Shown: positions 24,083 to 33,458, numbered from the stretch's first letter. The stretch is 52,580 nt of DNA from DSNY01 sp964539745 (GCA_964539745.1 CAZIJU010000014.1:1-52580), one strand, 5' to 3'. A program made the numbers and translations. The notes: generated from the sequence alone by a model not told the origin.

Positions 24083-24922
24083 ATGCCTTCGATCGCACGC
24101 CGCCGCGTTTTGAGCTCGATTCCCGCGCTTGCCCTGTCGCTCGGCACAAGGCAAGCGCTGTCCGCAGTGCGCCGCGTTTCCGCGGTGCCGGGGGGGGTTG
24201 CTCGTATTCCGTTCGATGGGACGCATCCGGCGCCGCGCGTGCGCCTAGGGGACGCTCGCGTGCTGGTGATGCGCGAAGCCGACGCGTGGATCGCGCGCGC
24301 CGGCATCGCCCTGTCGACGGCGCCCGGTTCGATCGTGAAGGCCGAAGCCGAGCGAGCGGACGGTGTGGCGGAGAGCGTCGAGATCGAAGTCGCTCCCAAG
24401 GCTTACGCCGAACAACACTTGACGGTTGCGCCGGGCAAGGTCGATTTGTCGAAAAAGGATCTGGCGCGCCACGAGCGCGAGCGCGCGCATCTGGCCAAGG
24501 TGTTGCGCACGTTCACTGACGAGCCGCCCGCCACGCTGGCGCTGCAACTGCCGGTGCAGGGCACGCGTTCGAGCAGCTTCGGGCTGCGCCGCTTCTTCAA
24601 CGGCCAGCCACGTAGCCCGCACAACGGCATGGACTTCGCGGCCGCTGCGGGCACGCCGGTCGTCGCGGCAGGCGACGGACGCGTTGTCGATGCGGGCGAT
24701 TACTTCTTTTCCGGCAGGTCGGTTATCCTCGACCACGGACAGGGTTTGCTGACGCTGTACGCGCATCTGTCCGCGATCGAGGCGCGCGTGCGGGAGCGCG
24801 TGCCCGCGGGCCAGCCGATCGGCAAGGTCGGGGCGACCGGGCGCGTCACCGGTGCGCACCTGCACTTCTCGGTCTATCTGAACGCGACAGCGGTCGATCC
24901 GGCGCTGTTCCTGCCGGACTGA
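24083..24922 (+). CDS. M23 family metallopeptidase (LytM-type)
   Basis: A 279-residue exported protein. N-terminal signal peptide after ARRR (residues 4-28), a middle region (45-150) with a beta-rich domain often preceding M23 catalytic domains, and an M23 domain at 160-278. All zinc ligands are present: H180 and D184 in HNGMDF, and H259/H261 in HLHF. M23 enzymes cut peptide cross-links in peptidoglycan. It lies two genes upstream of a class A PBP and next to a lytic transglycosylase, a compact set of cell-wall enzymes. No clear ribosome site is seen before the ATG. Confidence 0.9.
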   Translation: MPSIARRRVLSSIPALALSLGTRQALSAVRRVSAVPGGVARIPFDGTHPAPRVRLGDARVLVMREADAWIARAGIALSTAPGSIVKAEAERADGVAESVEIEVAPKAYAEQHLTVAPGKVDLSKKDLARHERERAHLAKVLRTFTDEPPATLALQLPVQGTRSSSFGLRRFFNGQPRSPHNGMDFAAAAGTPVVAAGDGRVVDAGDYFFSGRSVILDHGQGLLTLYAHLSAIEARVRERVPAGQPIGKVGATGRVTGAHLHFSVYLNATAVDPALFLPD

Positions 24923-25025
24923 CGGCGAGGGCGCACGCGCCGATGCCGCAGGCACAACGGGCCGAGTCGCCGGCGGCCGTTGCGTCCCGCGAACCCGACC
25001 ATCGCCCGGTTTGCTCACTCGCCGT

Positions 25026-25892
25026 ATGTCCACCACGCCATCCGTCCGTGCCGCAGCGCGCGGCAGACGCCGCCGCGTTTCGATGGCTGCGCGTCTTGCG
25101 CGCAGCGTCGGGCGAGTCGTTCCGCGAGCCCGGACGCGACGCCGCGTCTGGCGCGCCGTGCGTTCGACGCCGCTCGCGATCCTCGTGATCGGCGCGGCGG
25201 CGGCTGCGCTGACGCTGTGGTACGCAGCCAACGCGGTCGTTCAGGTCGCGCGCAAGCCGACCGAGCTGTTCTTTCCGGTCGCCGGGGTGCTGACGAAGAC
25301 GCCGGCCGAAACCTGGCGTACATACGCGCCGCTGTTCCGTGCGCACGCCACCGCAGTGATGACGCCGGAGCTGCTCGCTGCGCTGGCGCAGGCCGAAGGC
25401 GCGGGCAATCCGGTCGCGCGCACATACTGGCGCTGGCGCCTGACCGCGGAACCGTTCGAGGTGTACCGGCCGGCGTCGAGCGCGGTCGGCATGTACCAGA
25501 TCACCGACGGCACCTTCGAGCTGGCGAAGCGCTACTGCATCCGCGACGGGACCGTCGTCGAGGACGGGCCATGGCACGACTGGCGCTCGTGCTGGTTCAA
25601 CGCGCTGTACGCGCGCGTGTTGCCGAGCCACGCGATCGAGATGACCGCCGCGCTGCTGGACCGCCAAGTCGCGACGATCGTCGCGCGGCATCGGCTCGCC
25701 GCCACGCGCGAGCAGAAGCAGGATCTGGCCGCGCTCGTTCATCTGTGCGGCGCCGGTGCCGGCGATCTGCACGCGCGGCGGGGATTGCAGCTCGCGCCCG
25801 GCCAGCGCTGCGGCGACCACGACGTGGCCGCCTACCTGGCCAAAGTCAATGCGCTGAAGCGCGTGTTCGTGCGGCTCGCCGCCGCAGGATGA
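25026..25892 (+). CDS. Membrane-anchored lytic transglycosylase
   Basis: A 288-residue protein. A very basic N-terminus (residues 8-46), one TM helix (47-69), then an SLT/lysozyme-like domain. The likely catalytic Glu124 lies in ALAQAEGAGNP, followed by SSAVGMYQITDGTF, the family's GLMQI-type motif. Cleaves glycan strands of peptidoglycan with anhydro-sugar formation. The start is uncertain: ATG 25026 has no clear ribosome site, and a TTG at 25011 or an ATG at 25083 are possible. It ends 7 bp before the PBP gene, so they are probably cotranscribed. Confidence 0.8.
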   Translation: MSTTPSVRAAARGRRRRVSMAARLARSVGRVVPRARTRRRVWRAVRSTPLAILVIGAAAAALTLWYAANAVVQVARKPTELFFPVAGVLTKTPAETWRTYAPLFRAHATAVMTPELLAALAQAEGAGNPVARTYWRWRLTAEPFEVYRPASSAVGMYQITDGTFELAKRYCIRDGTVVEDGPWHDWRSCWFNALYARVLPSHAIEMTAALLDRQVATIVARHRLAATREQKQDLAALVHLCGAGAGDLHARRGLQLAPGQRCGDHDVAAYLAKVNALKRVFVRLAAAG

Positions 25893-25899
25893 GGGCTTG

Positions 25900-28128
25900 A
25901 TGCGGGCGCCACGAACGAAGCTTCGCGCGCTGCTTGCCGCCGTCCGGCGGGGGCGCCCCGCGCGGCGATGGCTGCGTGCACTCGGCATCGCGCTGGCCGC
26001 GGCACCGCTCGCGCTCGCCGCGTACGTGCTCGCGCTCGTTCCGTTCACGCCGTCGGTCGACCGCGTGCTGCAGGCGCGCAACGACCGGCCGAGCGTGCTG
26101 CTGGCAGCCGACGGCTCGGTGCTGGCCACCTTCCGGCGCGGCCACCGCGAGTGGACCCCGCTGGACCGCGTGCCGGAGCACGTGGTGCACGCGCTGGTGG
26201 CGACCGAGGACCATCGTTTCTGGGAGCATCGCGGAATCGACTGGCGCCGCACCTTCGCCTCCGTGATCTACACGCTCGCCGGCGAGCGGCAGGGCGGCTC
26301 GACGATCACGCAGCAGCTCGCGCGCAATTTCTTCCCCGAAGCGATCGGCCGCGCGCCCACCGTCACGCGCAAGCTCAAGGAGATGATCACCGCGGTGAAG
26401 ATCGAGCGCGCCTATTCGAAGCGCGAGATCCTCGAGGCCTACCTGAACACCGTCTCGTTCCACTACAACGCGAACGGCATCGAGATGGCCGCGCGCACCT
26501 ACTTCGACAAGCCGGCCGCGCAACTGACGCTCGCCGAAGGCGCCACGCTGGTCGGAATGCTCAAGGGCACGCGTGCGTACAACCCGGTGCTGAACCCGGA
26601 GCGCGCGCGCGAGCGGCGCAATCTCGTGCTCGCGCAGATGGTCAGGCACGGCATGCTCGAGGCGAAGACCTATGAGCGACTGCGCCGGCAGCCGCTGCGG
26701 ATCGACTTCGAGCGGCAGGATCTCGACCTCGGTCCGGCGCCGCACTTCGCCGAGGCGGTGCGGCGCTTCCTGCTCGGTTGGGGCGAAGCGTTCGGGCTCG
26801 ACCTGTACGCCGACGGGCTCGTCGTGCACTCGACGCTCGATCCGGGCCTGCAAAGGCTCGCGCTGAAGGCGGTGGCGCGCCAGCTCGACGCCCTGCAGGC
26901 GGTCGCCGACGTCGAGTGGGCGTTGCCCGAGTCGAGGCTGCTTTCGACGCAGATGGCGCCGTATCGCAGGATGCGCGCGCGTGTCGAACCGTTCCGCCAT
27001 TTCTGGAGTTCGCGCGGCGATCTGGTCGATGCCTTCATCCGCGAATCGCCGGAGTACGCGCGGCTCGTCGACGACGGACTGTCGAAGGACGAGGCGCTGG
27101 CGCGGCTGCGCGCCGACGCCGCCTTCATGGCCGCGCTGCGCGCGCGCAAGACGCGGCTGGAGGCGGGTTTCGTCGCGCTCGATCCGCGCGACGGCGCCGT
27201 ACGCGCGTGGGTCGGCGCGCGCGACTTCGCGCTCGACCGCTATGACCACGTGCAGCAGGCGCGCCGGCAGCCGGGATCGACGTTCAAGCCGTTCGTATAT
27301 GGCGCCGCACTCGAAGCGGGCGTCGAACCGTCGCGCGAATTCCAGGACCGGCCGGTCGCGATCCGCGTGGCCGGCGGCGGCGTCTGGCGCCCGGGCGACG
27401 CAGGCGGCGCGACCGGGCGCATGCTGACGCTGGAAGACGCGCTCGCGCAGTCGCGCAACACTGTCACCGCGCAGCTCGTCGAAGAGGTCGGCGCACGTCG
27501 CGTCGCGCAGTTCGCGCAGCGCATGGGCGTGCGCGACAGCCCGCTCGACGCGGTGCCTTCGCTCGCGCTCGGCACGAGCCCGGTCAGCCTGCTCGAGATG
27601 GCGAGCGCGTACGCGACGATCGCCGCGCAGGGCGAATACCGCGCGCCGCGGCTCGTCGCGCGCATCACCGACCGAACCGGCCGGGTGCTCGCCGACTTCG
27701 CGCCGCCGGCCGGCGAACGCGTGCTCGACCCCCGGATCGCCACCGAACTCGCCGAGATGCTGCGCGCCGCGGTCGACCGCGGCACCGCGCGCGGCATCCG
27801 CGATGTGTACGGCATCGCCGCCGACGTCGCCGGCAAGACCGGCACCACGCAGAGCAACACCGACGGCTGGTTCGTGCTCATGCATCCGCAGCTCGTCGCC
27901 GGCGCGTGGGTGGGCTTCAACGATCCACGCGTGGCCCTGCGCAGCGACCACTGGGGACAGGGCGCGCACAACGCGCTGCACGTCGTCGGCGACTTCATGC
28001 AACAGGCGATCGCGGCGCGCGCGATCGACGCCGGCGCCGAACTGCCGCGCCGCGAGGGCGTTTTCGTCGCGGCGTTGCGCCGCTTCGGCGAAGGGATCCG
28101 GCGCCTGTTCGGGATCGATCCGCGGTAG
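25900..28128 (+). CDS. Class A penicillin-binding protein (PBP1-type)
   Basis: A 742-residue bifunctional peptidoglycan synthase from ATG 25900 with GAGGG upstream. TM anchor (about 28-48). GT51 domain: EDHRFWEHRG (catalytic Glu103), GGSTITQQLARNFF, RKLKEMITAVKIE and ILEAYLNTVSF. Transpeptidase domain: SxxK in GSTFKPF (Ser460), SRN (518-520) and KTGTT (646-650), all intact. Polymerises and cross-links glycan strands at the inner membrane. It is the last gene of the M23 / lytic transglycosylase / PBP run and converges on a hypothetical gene with an 8-bp gap. Confidence 0.95.
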   Translation: MRAPRTKLRALLAAVRRGRPARRWLRALGIALAAAPLALAAYVLALVPFTPSVDRVLQARNDRPSVLLAADGSVLATFRRGHREWTPLDRVPEHVVHALVATEDHRFWEHRGIDWRRTFASVIYTLAGERQGGSTITQQLARNFFPEAIGRAPTVTRKLKEMITAVKIERAYSKREILEAYLNTVSFHYNANGIEMAARTYFDKPAAQLTLAEGATLVGMLKGTRAYNPVLNPERARERRNLVLAQMVRHGMLEAKTYERLRRQPLRIDFERQDLDLGPAPHFAEAVRRFLLGWGEAFGLDLYADGLVVHSTLDPGLQRLALKAVARQLDALQAVADVEWALPESRLLSTQMAPYRRMRARVEPFRHFWSSRGDLVDAFIRESPEYARLVDDGLSKDEALARLRADAAFMAALRARKTRLEAGFVALDPRDGAVRAWVGARDFALDRYDHVQQARRQPGSTFKPFVYGAALEAGVEPSREFQDRPVAIRVAGGGVWRPGDAGGATGRMLTLEDALAQSRNTVTAQLVEEVGARRVAQFAQRMGVRDSPLDAVPSLALGTSPVSLLEMASAYATIAAQGEYRAPRLVARITDRTGRVLADFAPPAGERVLDPRIATELAEMLRAAVDRGTARGIRDVYGIAADVAGKTGTTQSNTDGWFVLMHPQLVAGAWVGFNDPRVALRSDHWGQGAHNALHVVGDFMQQAIAARAIDAGAELPRREGVFVAALRRFGEGIRRLFGIDPR

Positions 28129-28136
28129 CCGCCGGT

Positions 28137-29006
28137 TCAGCGTGCAACCGCCGCCTGCACCGGTGCGGCGCCCGCCGGCTCGGCGCGGTCGGCCGGCAGG
28201 TACTTGACGAGCAGCCGCGCGTCGAGCGCGCGCTGGCTGTCCCAGGACCACACATCCAGGCAGACCTGGCGCGTCGTCGCGGACTCTGCGCGCTCGAAAG
28301 GCTGTTCGGCAAAGCGCGCGAAACCGCTGCGGCCGCCGGGCGTCACCCGGCGTTCGTTCCAGTCGGCTCCGTCGCCTTCGTGGCGCGCCTGCGGCGTGAC
28401 TTCGACGACGGCGGCGTTCTCCGGGATCGACGTACACACCGCCACCCGCGTCGCATCGGCTTCGGTGCACCCGGGCAGCTCGCCGGGCGCGTCGCCGCCA
28501 GCGGCGCGCGGCCGGCACGGTGCGATGCGCGCGGTCGCGGCCACGCCTTCGGCGCCGCGCCGGCGCTCGTCGAGCACGCGCGCCTCGGCTTCGATCGCTG
28601 TGCGTTCAGCGAGCCGCGTCAGTTCGAAGCGCGCCGCCGCTTCCTTGATCTGCGCGATCTGCTGCTGCAGCTCGGCGCGCATCGCAGCCGTGTGCTGGCG
28701 ATCGCGCTGCATCATGTACAGCGCGCCGGCGTAGCCGCCGACCGCGGCGGCGGCGACCAGGATCGTGATCGCGATCAACAGGCCGCGGCGGCCGCGCGCC
28801 GTCGAACGCGAGCGCTGCAGGCGGTCGAGCACCTCGCGCCGCCACGCGATGCGCAGGTTGATCAGCGCGGCGATCAGCGTCGCGCCGGCGCCGATCAGCG
28901 CGCCGATGACGTTCGGCGACAGCTCGTTAAAAAGGTTCAGTCCGGGCACGGCGGCGGATACGGGCGCAACGCGCCGAATCTTAGGCAGCGACGGCGCCTC
29001 GGCCAT
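28137..29006 (-). CDS. Hypothetical membrane protein with coiled-coil region
   Basis: A 289-residue protein of no family I recognise. Two hydrophobic segments at about residues 33-50 and 76-97 are separated by a basic loop. A helical, charged stretch (100-150, EAAARFELTRLAERTAIEAE region) looks like a coiled coil, then a C-terminal domain (165-275) with Cys161, Cys178, Cys190 and Cys246 and a WSWDSQ segment, presumably periplasmic. Codon pattern and clean frame support a real gene. It is transcribed away from the fusion gene at 29152. Confidence 0.72.
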   Translation of the reverse strand: MAEAPSLPKIRRVAPVSAAVPGLNLFNELSPNVIGALIGAGATLIAALINLRIAWRREVLDRLQRSRSTARGRRGLLIAITILVAAAAVGGYAGALYMMQRDRQHTAAMRAELQQQIAQIKEAAARFELTRLAERTAIEAEARVLDERRRGAEGVAATARIAPCRPRAAGGDAPGELPGCTEADATRVAVCTSIPENAAVVEVTPQARHEGDGADWNERRVTPGGRSGFARFAEQPFERAESATTRQVCLDVWSWDSQRALDARLLVKYLPADRAEPAGAAPVQAAVAR

Positions 29007-29151
29007 CGCCTGGACGCATTAGTCAAACCCGGGATTCGCACCGAAATCCGACGCTTATCGCGTGCGGCCGGGCTCATTGTGCGTCGGCGCCCGCACCCGC
29101 GCGCGGGACCGGGCGCTGCGAACGCCGCGCCTTCCGTGCCATCCTTGCGGG

Positions 29152-30102
29152 ATGGAAGTGCACCGCTCGGTCGTCGTGTTGCGTCCCGCCGAAGTCGCGT
29201 TCGACGTGATCGAACAGGCGGAGTACTACCCGCAGTTCATCCCCGGCTGCACCCGCGCCGAGATCCTCGAGCGCACCGACGAGATCGTCTCCGCGCGGCT
29301 CGTGATGCGCTTTGCGGGCGTGCCGATCCAGCTCGTGACGCGCAACCCCAAGCGCCGCCCGCACTGGCTGAAGCTGCGCATGGTCGAAGGGCCGTTCCGG
29401 CGCTTCGATGGCGAGTGGAGTTTGACCCCGCTCAAGCCCGACGCCTGCCGGATCGAGTTCACTCTGTTCTGCGAACTGGGCGACGCGCTGCTGCGCGGAT
29501 TGGCCGCGCCGATCGTGCGACGTTATACGGACGCGATGGTCGATGCATACGTCGCACGCGCCGAGCGCGTCGCGCCACCCGCGCCGCGCACGGTGCCGCC
29601 GCCCGAACCGGAGCCGATCATGAACGACGACATTTATCAGGCGTTGCGACCGTCGCGGCTCGCCGCCGAACTGAACGACGAGCAGTGCCGCACGCTGGCC
29701 GCCGTCATGGAGCTGCGCGACCTGCGCGAAGGCGAAGTGCTCGTGCGCGAAGGCGCGCCCGACGAGCACTTCTATCTGATCGTCAGCGGCTTCCTCGGCG
29801 TGGTGAAGAACGCCGGCACCAGCGACCAAGTGACGCTGAACACGCTGGCGGCCGGCGACTTCGCCGGCGAGCTGTCTTGGCTCGACGGCGAAAAGCGCTA
29901 CGCGTCGCTGATCGCGGCGGCGCCGACGCGCGTGATCGGGCTCGAACGCGCGAAGCTCGAAGCGCTGCTCGAGCGCGATCCGCTGCTCGTCTACCGCGTG
30001 ATGCGCGCGATCGTCCGCGTCGTGCACCAGCTGCAGCGGCGGCTGTGGATGCAGCAGTCCGAGCTGTCGAACTACATCTACAAGCAGCACGGGCGGTACT
30101 GA
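29152..30102 (+). CDS. Fusion of a RatA/COQ10-type SRPBCC domain and a cyclic-nucleotide-binding domain
   Basis: One uninterrupted 316-residue frame. Residues 1-142 are a RatA/COQ10-like START domain: HRSVVVLRPAEVAFDVI, EYYPQFIPGC, RMVEGPFRRFDGEW. A Pro-rich linker (146-158) follows, then residues 165-300 form a cNMP-binding domain: FYLIVSGFLGVV, GDFAGELSWLDGEKRYASLIA with the Glu and Arg of the phosphate cassette. There is no DNA-binding domain. An ATG at 29620 inside the linker has GGAG 8 bp upstream and would give the cNMP domain alone (about 160 residues), so two products are possible. COQ10-like proteins bind quinones or similar lipids; the combined function is unknown. Confidence 0.82.
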   Translation: MEVHRSVVVLRPAEVAFDVIEQAEYYPQFIPGCTRAEILERTDEIVSARLVMRFAGVPIQLVTRNPKRRPHWLKLRMVEGPFRRFDGEWSLTPLKPDACRIEFTLFCELGDALLRGLAAPIVRRYTDAMVDAYVARAERVAPPAPRTVPPPEPEPIMNDDIYQALRPSRLAAELNDEQCRTLAAVMELRDLREGEVLVREGAPDEHFYLIVSGFLGVVKNAGTSDQVTLNTLAAGDFAGELSWLDGEKRYASLIAAAPTRVIGLERAKLEALLERDPLLVYRVMRAIVRVVHQLQRRLWMQQSELSNYIYKQHGRY

Positions 30103-30131
30103 GATTCCGTGCGCAGCCCGTGGCGGGCGCG

Positions 30132-30163
30132 CCGCGCGCTTCGGCGCCTTCGAAGCGGCGCGG
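30132..30163. other. Strong hairpin 30 bp after the fusion gene
   Basis: CCGCGCGCTTCG and CGAAGCGGCGCGG pair over 12 bp with one bulge and a 7-base loop. No T tract follows, so it is a possible rho-assisted or attenuating structure only. Confidence 0.4.
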
Positions 30164-30235
30164 TGCACGCGGGTCGGTTCGCTTAGACTGCGCGCAGCGC
30201 CCGGGGGCAGGCGCTAGTGGCGATGTGCGACGGCG

Positions 30236-31087
30236 ATGGCGGTGGACGAGGCGGACTGGATCGGGCGCAGCGAAACGCAGGACGACGTCGCTGCGCGCGC
30301 GCCGGCGCTGCGGCTCGCCGCCACGCTCGACCGCGGCGATCTGACGGCGCGGCTGCTGGCGCCGGACGCCGCGCTGCCGCCGGGCTGGCACTGGCTGTAT
30401 TTCCTGCCCTGCGCGCCGCAATCGACGCTGGGTCCGGACGGGCATCCGGCGCGCGGGGGTTTTCTGCCGCCGTTGGCGCTGCCGCGCCGGATGTGGGCCG
30501 GCAGTCGGCTCGAGTTCCACGCGCCGATCGCTTTCGGCGATGCACTCGTGCGAAACAGCACGATCGTCAATGTCGAGCACAAGTCCGGGCGCAGCGGCGC
30601 ACTGGCGATCGTCACCGTGCGCCACGAGATCCTGGCCGCCGGCCGGCGCGCGGTCGTCGACGAACACGACATCGTCTATCGGGAGGCGCCGCGGCCCGGC
30701 GCGCCGGCGACCGCGCCGGGGCGGCAGGCGCCGCGCACCGCGCAGTTCCGGCGCACGGTCGCGCCCGACCCGGTGCTGCTGTTCCGCTATTCGGCGCTGA
30801 CCTTCAACGGCCATCGCATCCACTACGACCGCACCTACGCCACACAGGTCGAGGGTTACCCGGGCCTGGTCGTGCATGGCCCGTTGCAGGCCACGCTGCT
30901 GCTGGACCTGCTCGACCGCGAACTGCCCGGCGCACGGGTGGCGCGGTTCGCTTTCCGCGCGCTTGCGCCACTGTTCGACACCGCGCCGTTTGCGCTTTGC
31001 GGCGCGCGCGAAGCCGATGGCGTCCGCCTGTGGACCGAGGCGCCGGACGGCGCAATCGCCCTGGACGCGACGGCGGAACTTGCCTGA
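30236..31087 (+). CDS. Itaconyl-CoA / mesaconyl-C4-CoA hydratase family (FAS1-like hot-dog)
   Basis: A 283-residue double-hot-dog hydratase. Residues 1-150 form a dehydratase N-terminal domain (WLYFLPC, then SRLEFHAPIAFGD) and 165-283 the catalytic half with HYDRTYATQVEGYPGLVVHGPL, the hydratase-type Asp/His region. In Pseudomonas aeruginosa the PA0878 protein of this type (Ich) hydrates itaconyl-CoA to citramalyl-CoA. Here it heads a run with an acyl-CoA dehydrogenase, a class III CoA-transferase, MmgE/PrpD and a CitE-type lyase, the same set of families as PA0878-PA0883, which supports Ich. Mesaconyl-CoA hydratase cannot be excluded. Confidence 0.83.
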   Translation: MAVDEADWIGRSETQDDVAARAPALRLAATLDRGDLTARLLAPDAALPPGWHWLYFLPCAPQSTLGPDGHPARGGFLPPLALPRRMWAGSRLEFHAPIAFGDALVRNSTIVNVEHKSGRSGALAIVTVRHEILAAGRRAVVDEHDIVYREAPRPGAPATAPGRQAPRTAQFRRTVAPDPVLLFRYSALTFNGHRIHYDRTYATQVEGYPGLVVHGPLQATLLLDLLDRELPGARVARFAFRALAPLFDTAPFALCGAREADGVRLWTEAPDGAIALDATAELA

Positions 31088-31105
31088 ACGCCGTTGGACG
31101 CCGCC

Positions 31106-32269
31106 ATGCAGCTTCCGTATCCGGACCGCTACCAGGATCTGCGCGACGGCGTGCGCGAGCTGTGCAGCCGCTATCCCGACGCCTACTGGCGCGAAGTCGA
31201 CGCGCTCCGCGGTTATCCGGAGGCCTTCGTCGACGCGCTGACCAAGGCCGGCTGGCTCGCCGCGTTGATCCCGCAGGAGTACGGCGGCTCGGGGCTCGGG
31301 CTCGCCGAAGCTTCGGTGATCATGGAGGAGATCAACCGCAACGGCGGCAACGCGGGTGCGTGCCACGGCCAGATGTACAACATGGGAACGTTGCTGCGGC
31401 ACGGCTCCGAGCTGCAGAAGCGCCAGTACCTGCCGCGAATCGCCCGCGGCGAGCTTCGGCTGCAATCGATGGGCGTGACCGAACCGACGACCGGGACCGA
31501 CACGACGAACCTGAAAACGACCGCAGTGAAGAATGGCGATCGGTACGTCGTCAACGGCCAGAAGGTCTGGATCTCGCGCATCCAGCACTCGGACCTGATG
31601 ATCCTGCTGGCGCGCACCACGCCGCTGGCGCAGGTGGCGCGCAAGTCCGACGGCCTGTCGATCTTCCTCGTCGACCTGCACGAGGCGATCGGCCGCGGCA
31701 TGACGGTGCGGCCGATCCCGAACATGGTCAACCACGAAACGAACGAACTGTTCTTCGACAACCTCGAGATCCCCGCCGAGAACCTGATCGGCGAAGAAGG
31801 CAAGGGCTTCCGCTACATCCTCGACGGGCTGAACGCCGAGCGCGCGCTGATCGCCGCCGAGTGCATCGGCGACGGCTGGTGGTTCGTCAACCGCGCCGCG
31901 AAGTACGCCGCCGAACGCGTCGTCTTCGGCCGGCCAATCGGGCAGAACCAGGGCGTGCAGTTTCCGATCGCCGAAAGCTACATGGAAGTCGAGGCCGCGA
32001 ACCTGATGCGCTTCGAGGCATGCCGGCTGTTCGACGCGCGGCTGCCGTGCGGCGCGCAGGCGAACATGGCCAAACACCTCGCGGCCAAGGCGTCGTGGGA
32101 GGCCGCCAACGTCTGCCTGCAGACGCACGGCGGCTTCGGCTTCGCGTGCGAATACGACGTCGAGCGCAAGTTCCGGGAAACGCGCCTGTACCTCGTCGCG
32201 CCGATCTCGACCAACCTCGTGCTCTCGTACATCGCCGAGCACGTGCTCGGTCTGCCGCGTTCTTTCTGA
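31106..32269 (+). CDS. Acyl-CoA dehydrogenase of the itaconate/methylsuccinate cluster
   Basis: A 387-residue FAD enzyme from ATG 31106. Acyl-CoA dehydrogenase layout: IPQEYGGSGLGL, MGVTEPTTGTDTT (flavin-binding segment), GQKVWIS, RVVFGRPIGQNQ, and THGGFGF followed by CEYDVER, with Glu349 in the position of the catalytic base of medium-chain enzymes. It corresponds by position to PA0879 of Pseudomonas. A role in oxidising 2-methylsuccinyl-CoA to a C5 enoyl-CoA that feeds the pathway is a sensible but untested inference. Confidence 0.87.
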   Translation: MQLPYPDRYQDLRDGVRELCSRYPDAYWREVDALRGYPEAFVDALTKAGWLAALIPQEYGGSGLGLAEASVIMEEINRNGGNAGACHGQMYNMGTLLRHGSELQKRQYLPRIARGELRLQSMGVTEPTTGTDTTNLKTTAVKNGDRYVVNGQKVWISRIQHSDLMILLARTTPLAQVARKSDGLSIFLVDLHEAIGRGMTVRPIPNMVNHETNELFFDNLEIPAENLIGEEGKGFRYILDGLNAERALIAAECIGDGWWFVNRAAKYAAERVVFGRPIGQNQGVQFPIAESYMEVEAANLMRFEACRLFDARLPCGAQANMAKHLAAKASWEAANVCLQTHGGFGFACEYDVERKFRETRLYLVAPISTNLVLSYIAEHVLGLPRSF

Positions 32270-32270
32270 T

Positions 32271-33458
32271 ATGGCCGGCGTGCGTCCGCTCGATGGCGTC
32301 ACCGTGCTGTCGTTCGAGCATGCGGTCGCCGCGCCTGTGTGCACCCGGCACCTCGCGGATCTGGGCGCCCGCGTGATCAAGGTCGAGCGGCCTCAGGTCG
32401 GCGACTTCGCGCGCGACTACGACCACCGCGTCCGCGGGCTGTCTTCTTACTTCGTCTGGGCCAACCGTTCGAAGGAGAGCCTCACGCTCGACCTGAAGCA
32501 CCCCGAGGCATCGGTGATCGTCGAGCGGCTGCTTGCGCGCGCCGACGTGCTCGTGCAGAACCTCGCACCCGGCGCCGCGGCCCGGCTCGGGCTTGCGGCT
32601 GATCGGCTGCGGGCGCGTCATCCGCGGCTGATCGTCTGCGACATCTCCGGTTACGGCGACGGCGGGCCGTACCGCGACATGAAGGCGTACGACCTGATGA
32701 TCCAGGCCGAGGCCGGGCTCGTCAGCGTCACGGGAACGCCCGAGTCGCCGGCGCGCTGCGGTTTCTCGGCGGCGGACGTCGCGGCCGGCATGTACGCTTA
32801 CGCCAGCGTGCTCGCCGCGCTGCTGCTGCGCGGCCGCACGGGGGAAGGCTCGCGCGTGGACGTTTCGATGTTCGAGGCGCTCGCGGAATGGATGGGCAAC
32901 CCGATGTACTACACGTACGAGGGGCAGCCGGCGGCCGCGCGCACCGGACCGTTTCATCCGAGCGTGGTGCCTTACGGGCTGTTCGAGGCCGGCGACGGCG
33001 GCAAGGTGATGATGGGCGTGCAGAACGAGCGCGAGTGGGTGCGCTTCTGCGAGGACGTGCTGCGCCGGCCCGAGGTCGCGCGCGATCCGCGCTTCGCCAG
33101 CAACCGGCTGCGAACGGATCACCGCGCGGCGCTGGAGGCGATCATCCGCGAGGTGCTGGCCGCGCTGACCACTCCCGAGCTGCAGGCGCGGCTCGCCGCG
33201 GCGCAGATCGCGCACGCGCGCGTCAACGAGCCCGGCGACCTCTGGACGCATCCGCAACTGGCGGCGCGCGGCCGCTGGACCGAGATCGGGTCGCCCGCGG
33301 GGCCGCTGCCGGCGTTGTTGCCGCCGGGGACGAACGATCGTTTCGCGCCGCGGATGGACGCAGTCCCGGCGCTCGGCGAGCACACGGATGCGATCCTGCG
33401 CGAGCTGGGCTACGCCGACGAGCGGATCGCGCGGCTGCGCGCCGACGGCGCGATCTGA
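32271..33458 (+). CDS. CaiB/BaiF (family III) CoA-transferase, probable itaconate CoA-transferase
   Basis: A 395-residue protein. LDGVTVLSFEHAVAAP at the N-terminus, RSKESLTLDLKHPE, and Asp141 in AYDLMIQAEAGL, the aspartate that carries the acyl-anhydride in this family. Moves CoA from a donor such as succinyl-CoA to a carboxylate. The start codon is two bases after the dehydrogenase stop. Context (hydratase plus citramalyl-type lyase) points to itaconate or a similar C5 acid as acceptor (Ict/RipA role), but substrate cannot be read from sequence. Confidence 0.87.
   Translation: MAGVRPLDGVTVLSFEHAVAAPVCTRHLADLGARVIKVERPQVGDFARDYDHRVRGLSSYFVWANRSKESLTLDLKHPEASVIVERLLARADVLVQNLAPGAAARLGLAADRLRARHPRLIVCDISGYGDGGPYRDMKAYDLMIQAEAGLVSVTGTPESPARCGFSAADVAAGMYAYASVLAALLLRGRTGEGSRVDVSMFEALAEWMGNPMYYTYEGQPAAARTGPFHPSVVPYGLFEAGDGGKVMMGVQNEREWVRFCEDVLRRPEVARDPRFASNRLRTDHRAALEAIIREVLAALTTPELQARLAAAQIAHARVNEPGDLWTHPQLAARGRWTEIGSPAGPLPALLPPGTNDRFAPRMDAVPALGEHTDAILRELGYADERIARLRADGAI

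Noticed and set aside
28129..28136. Bidirectional terminator between the PBP gene and the hypothetical gene
   Set aside because: Only 8 bp lie between them and no stem-loop with a T tract is present.
25846..28518. 890-codon minus-strand frame opposite the PBP gene
   Set aside because: Shadow of a conserved class A PBP.
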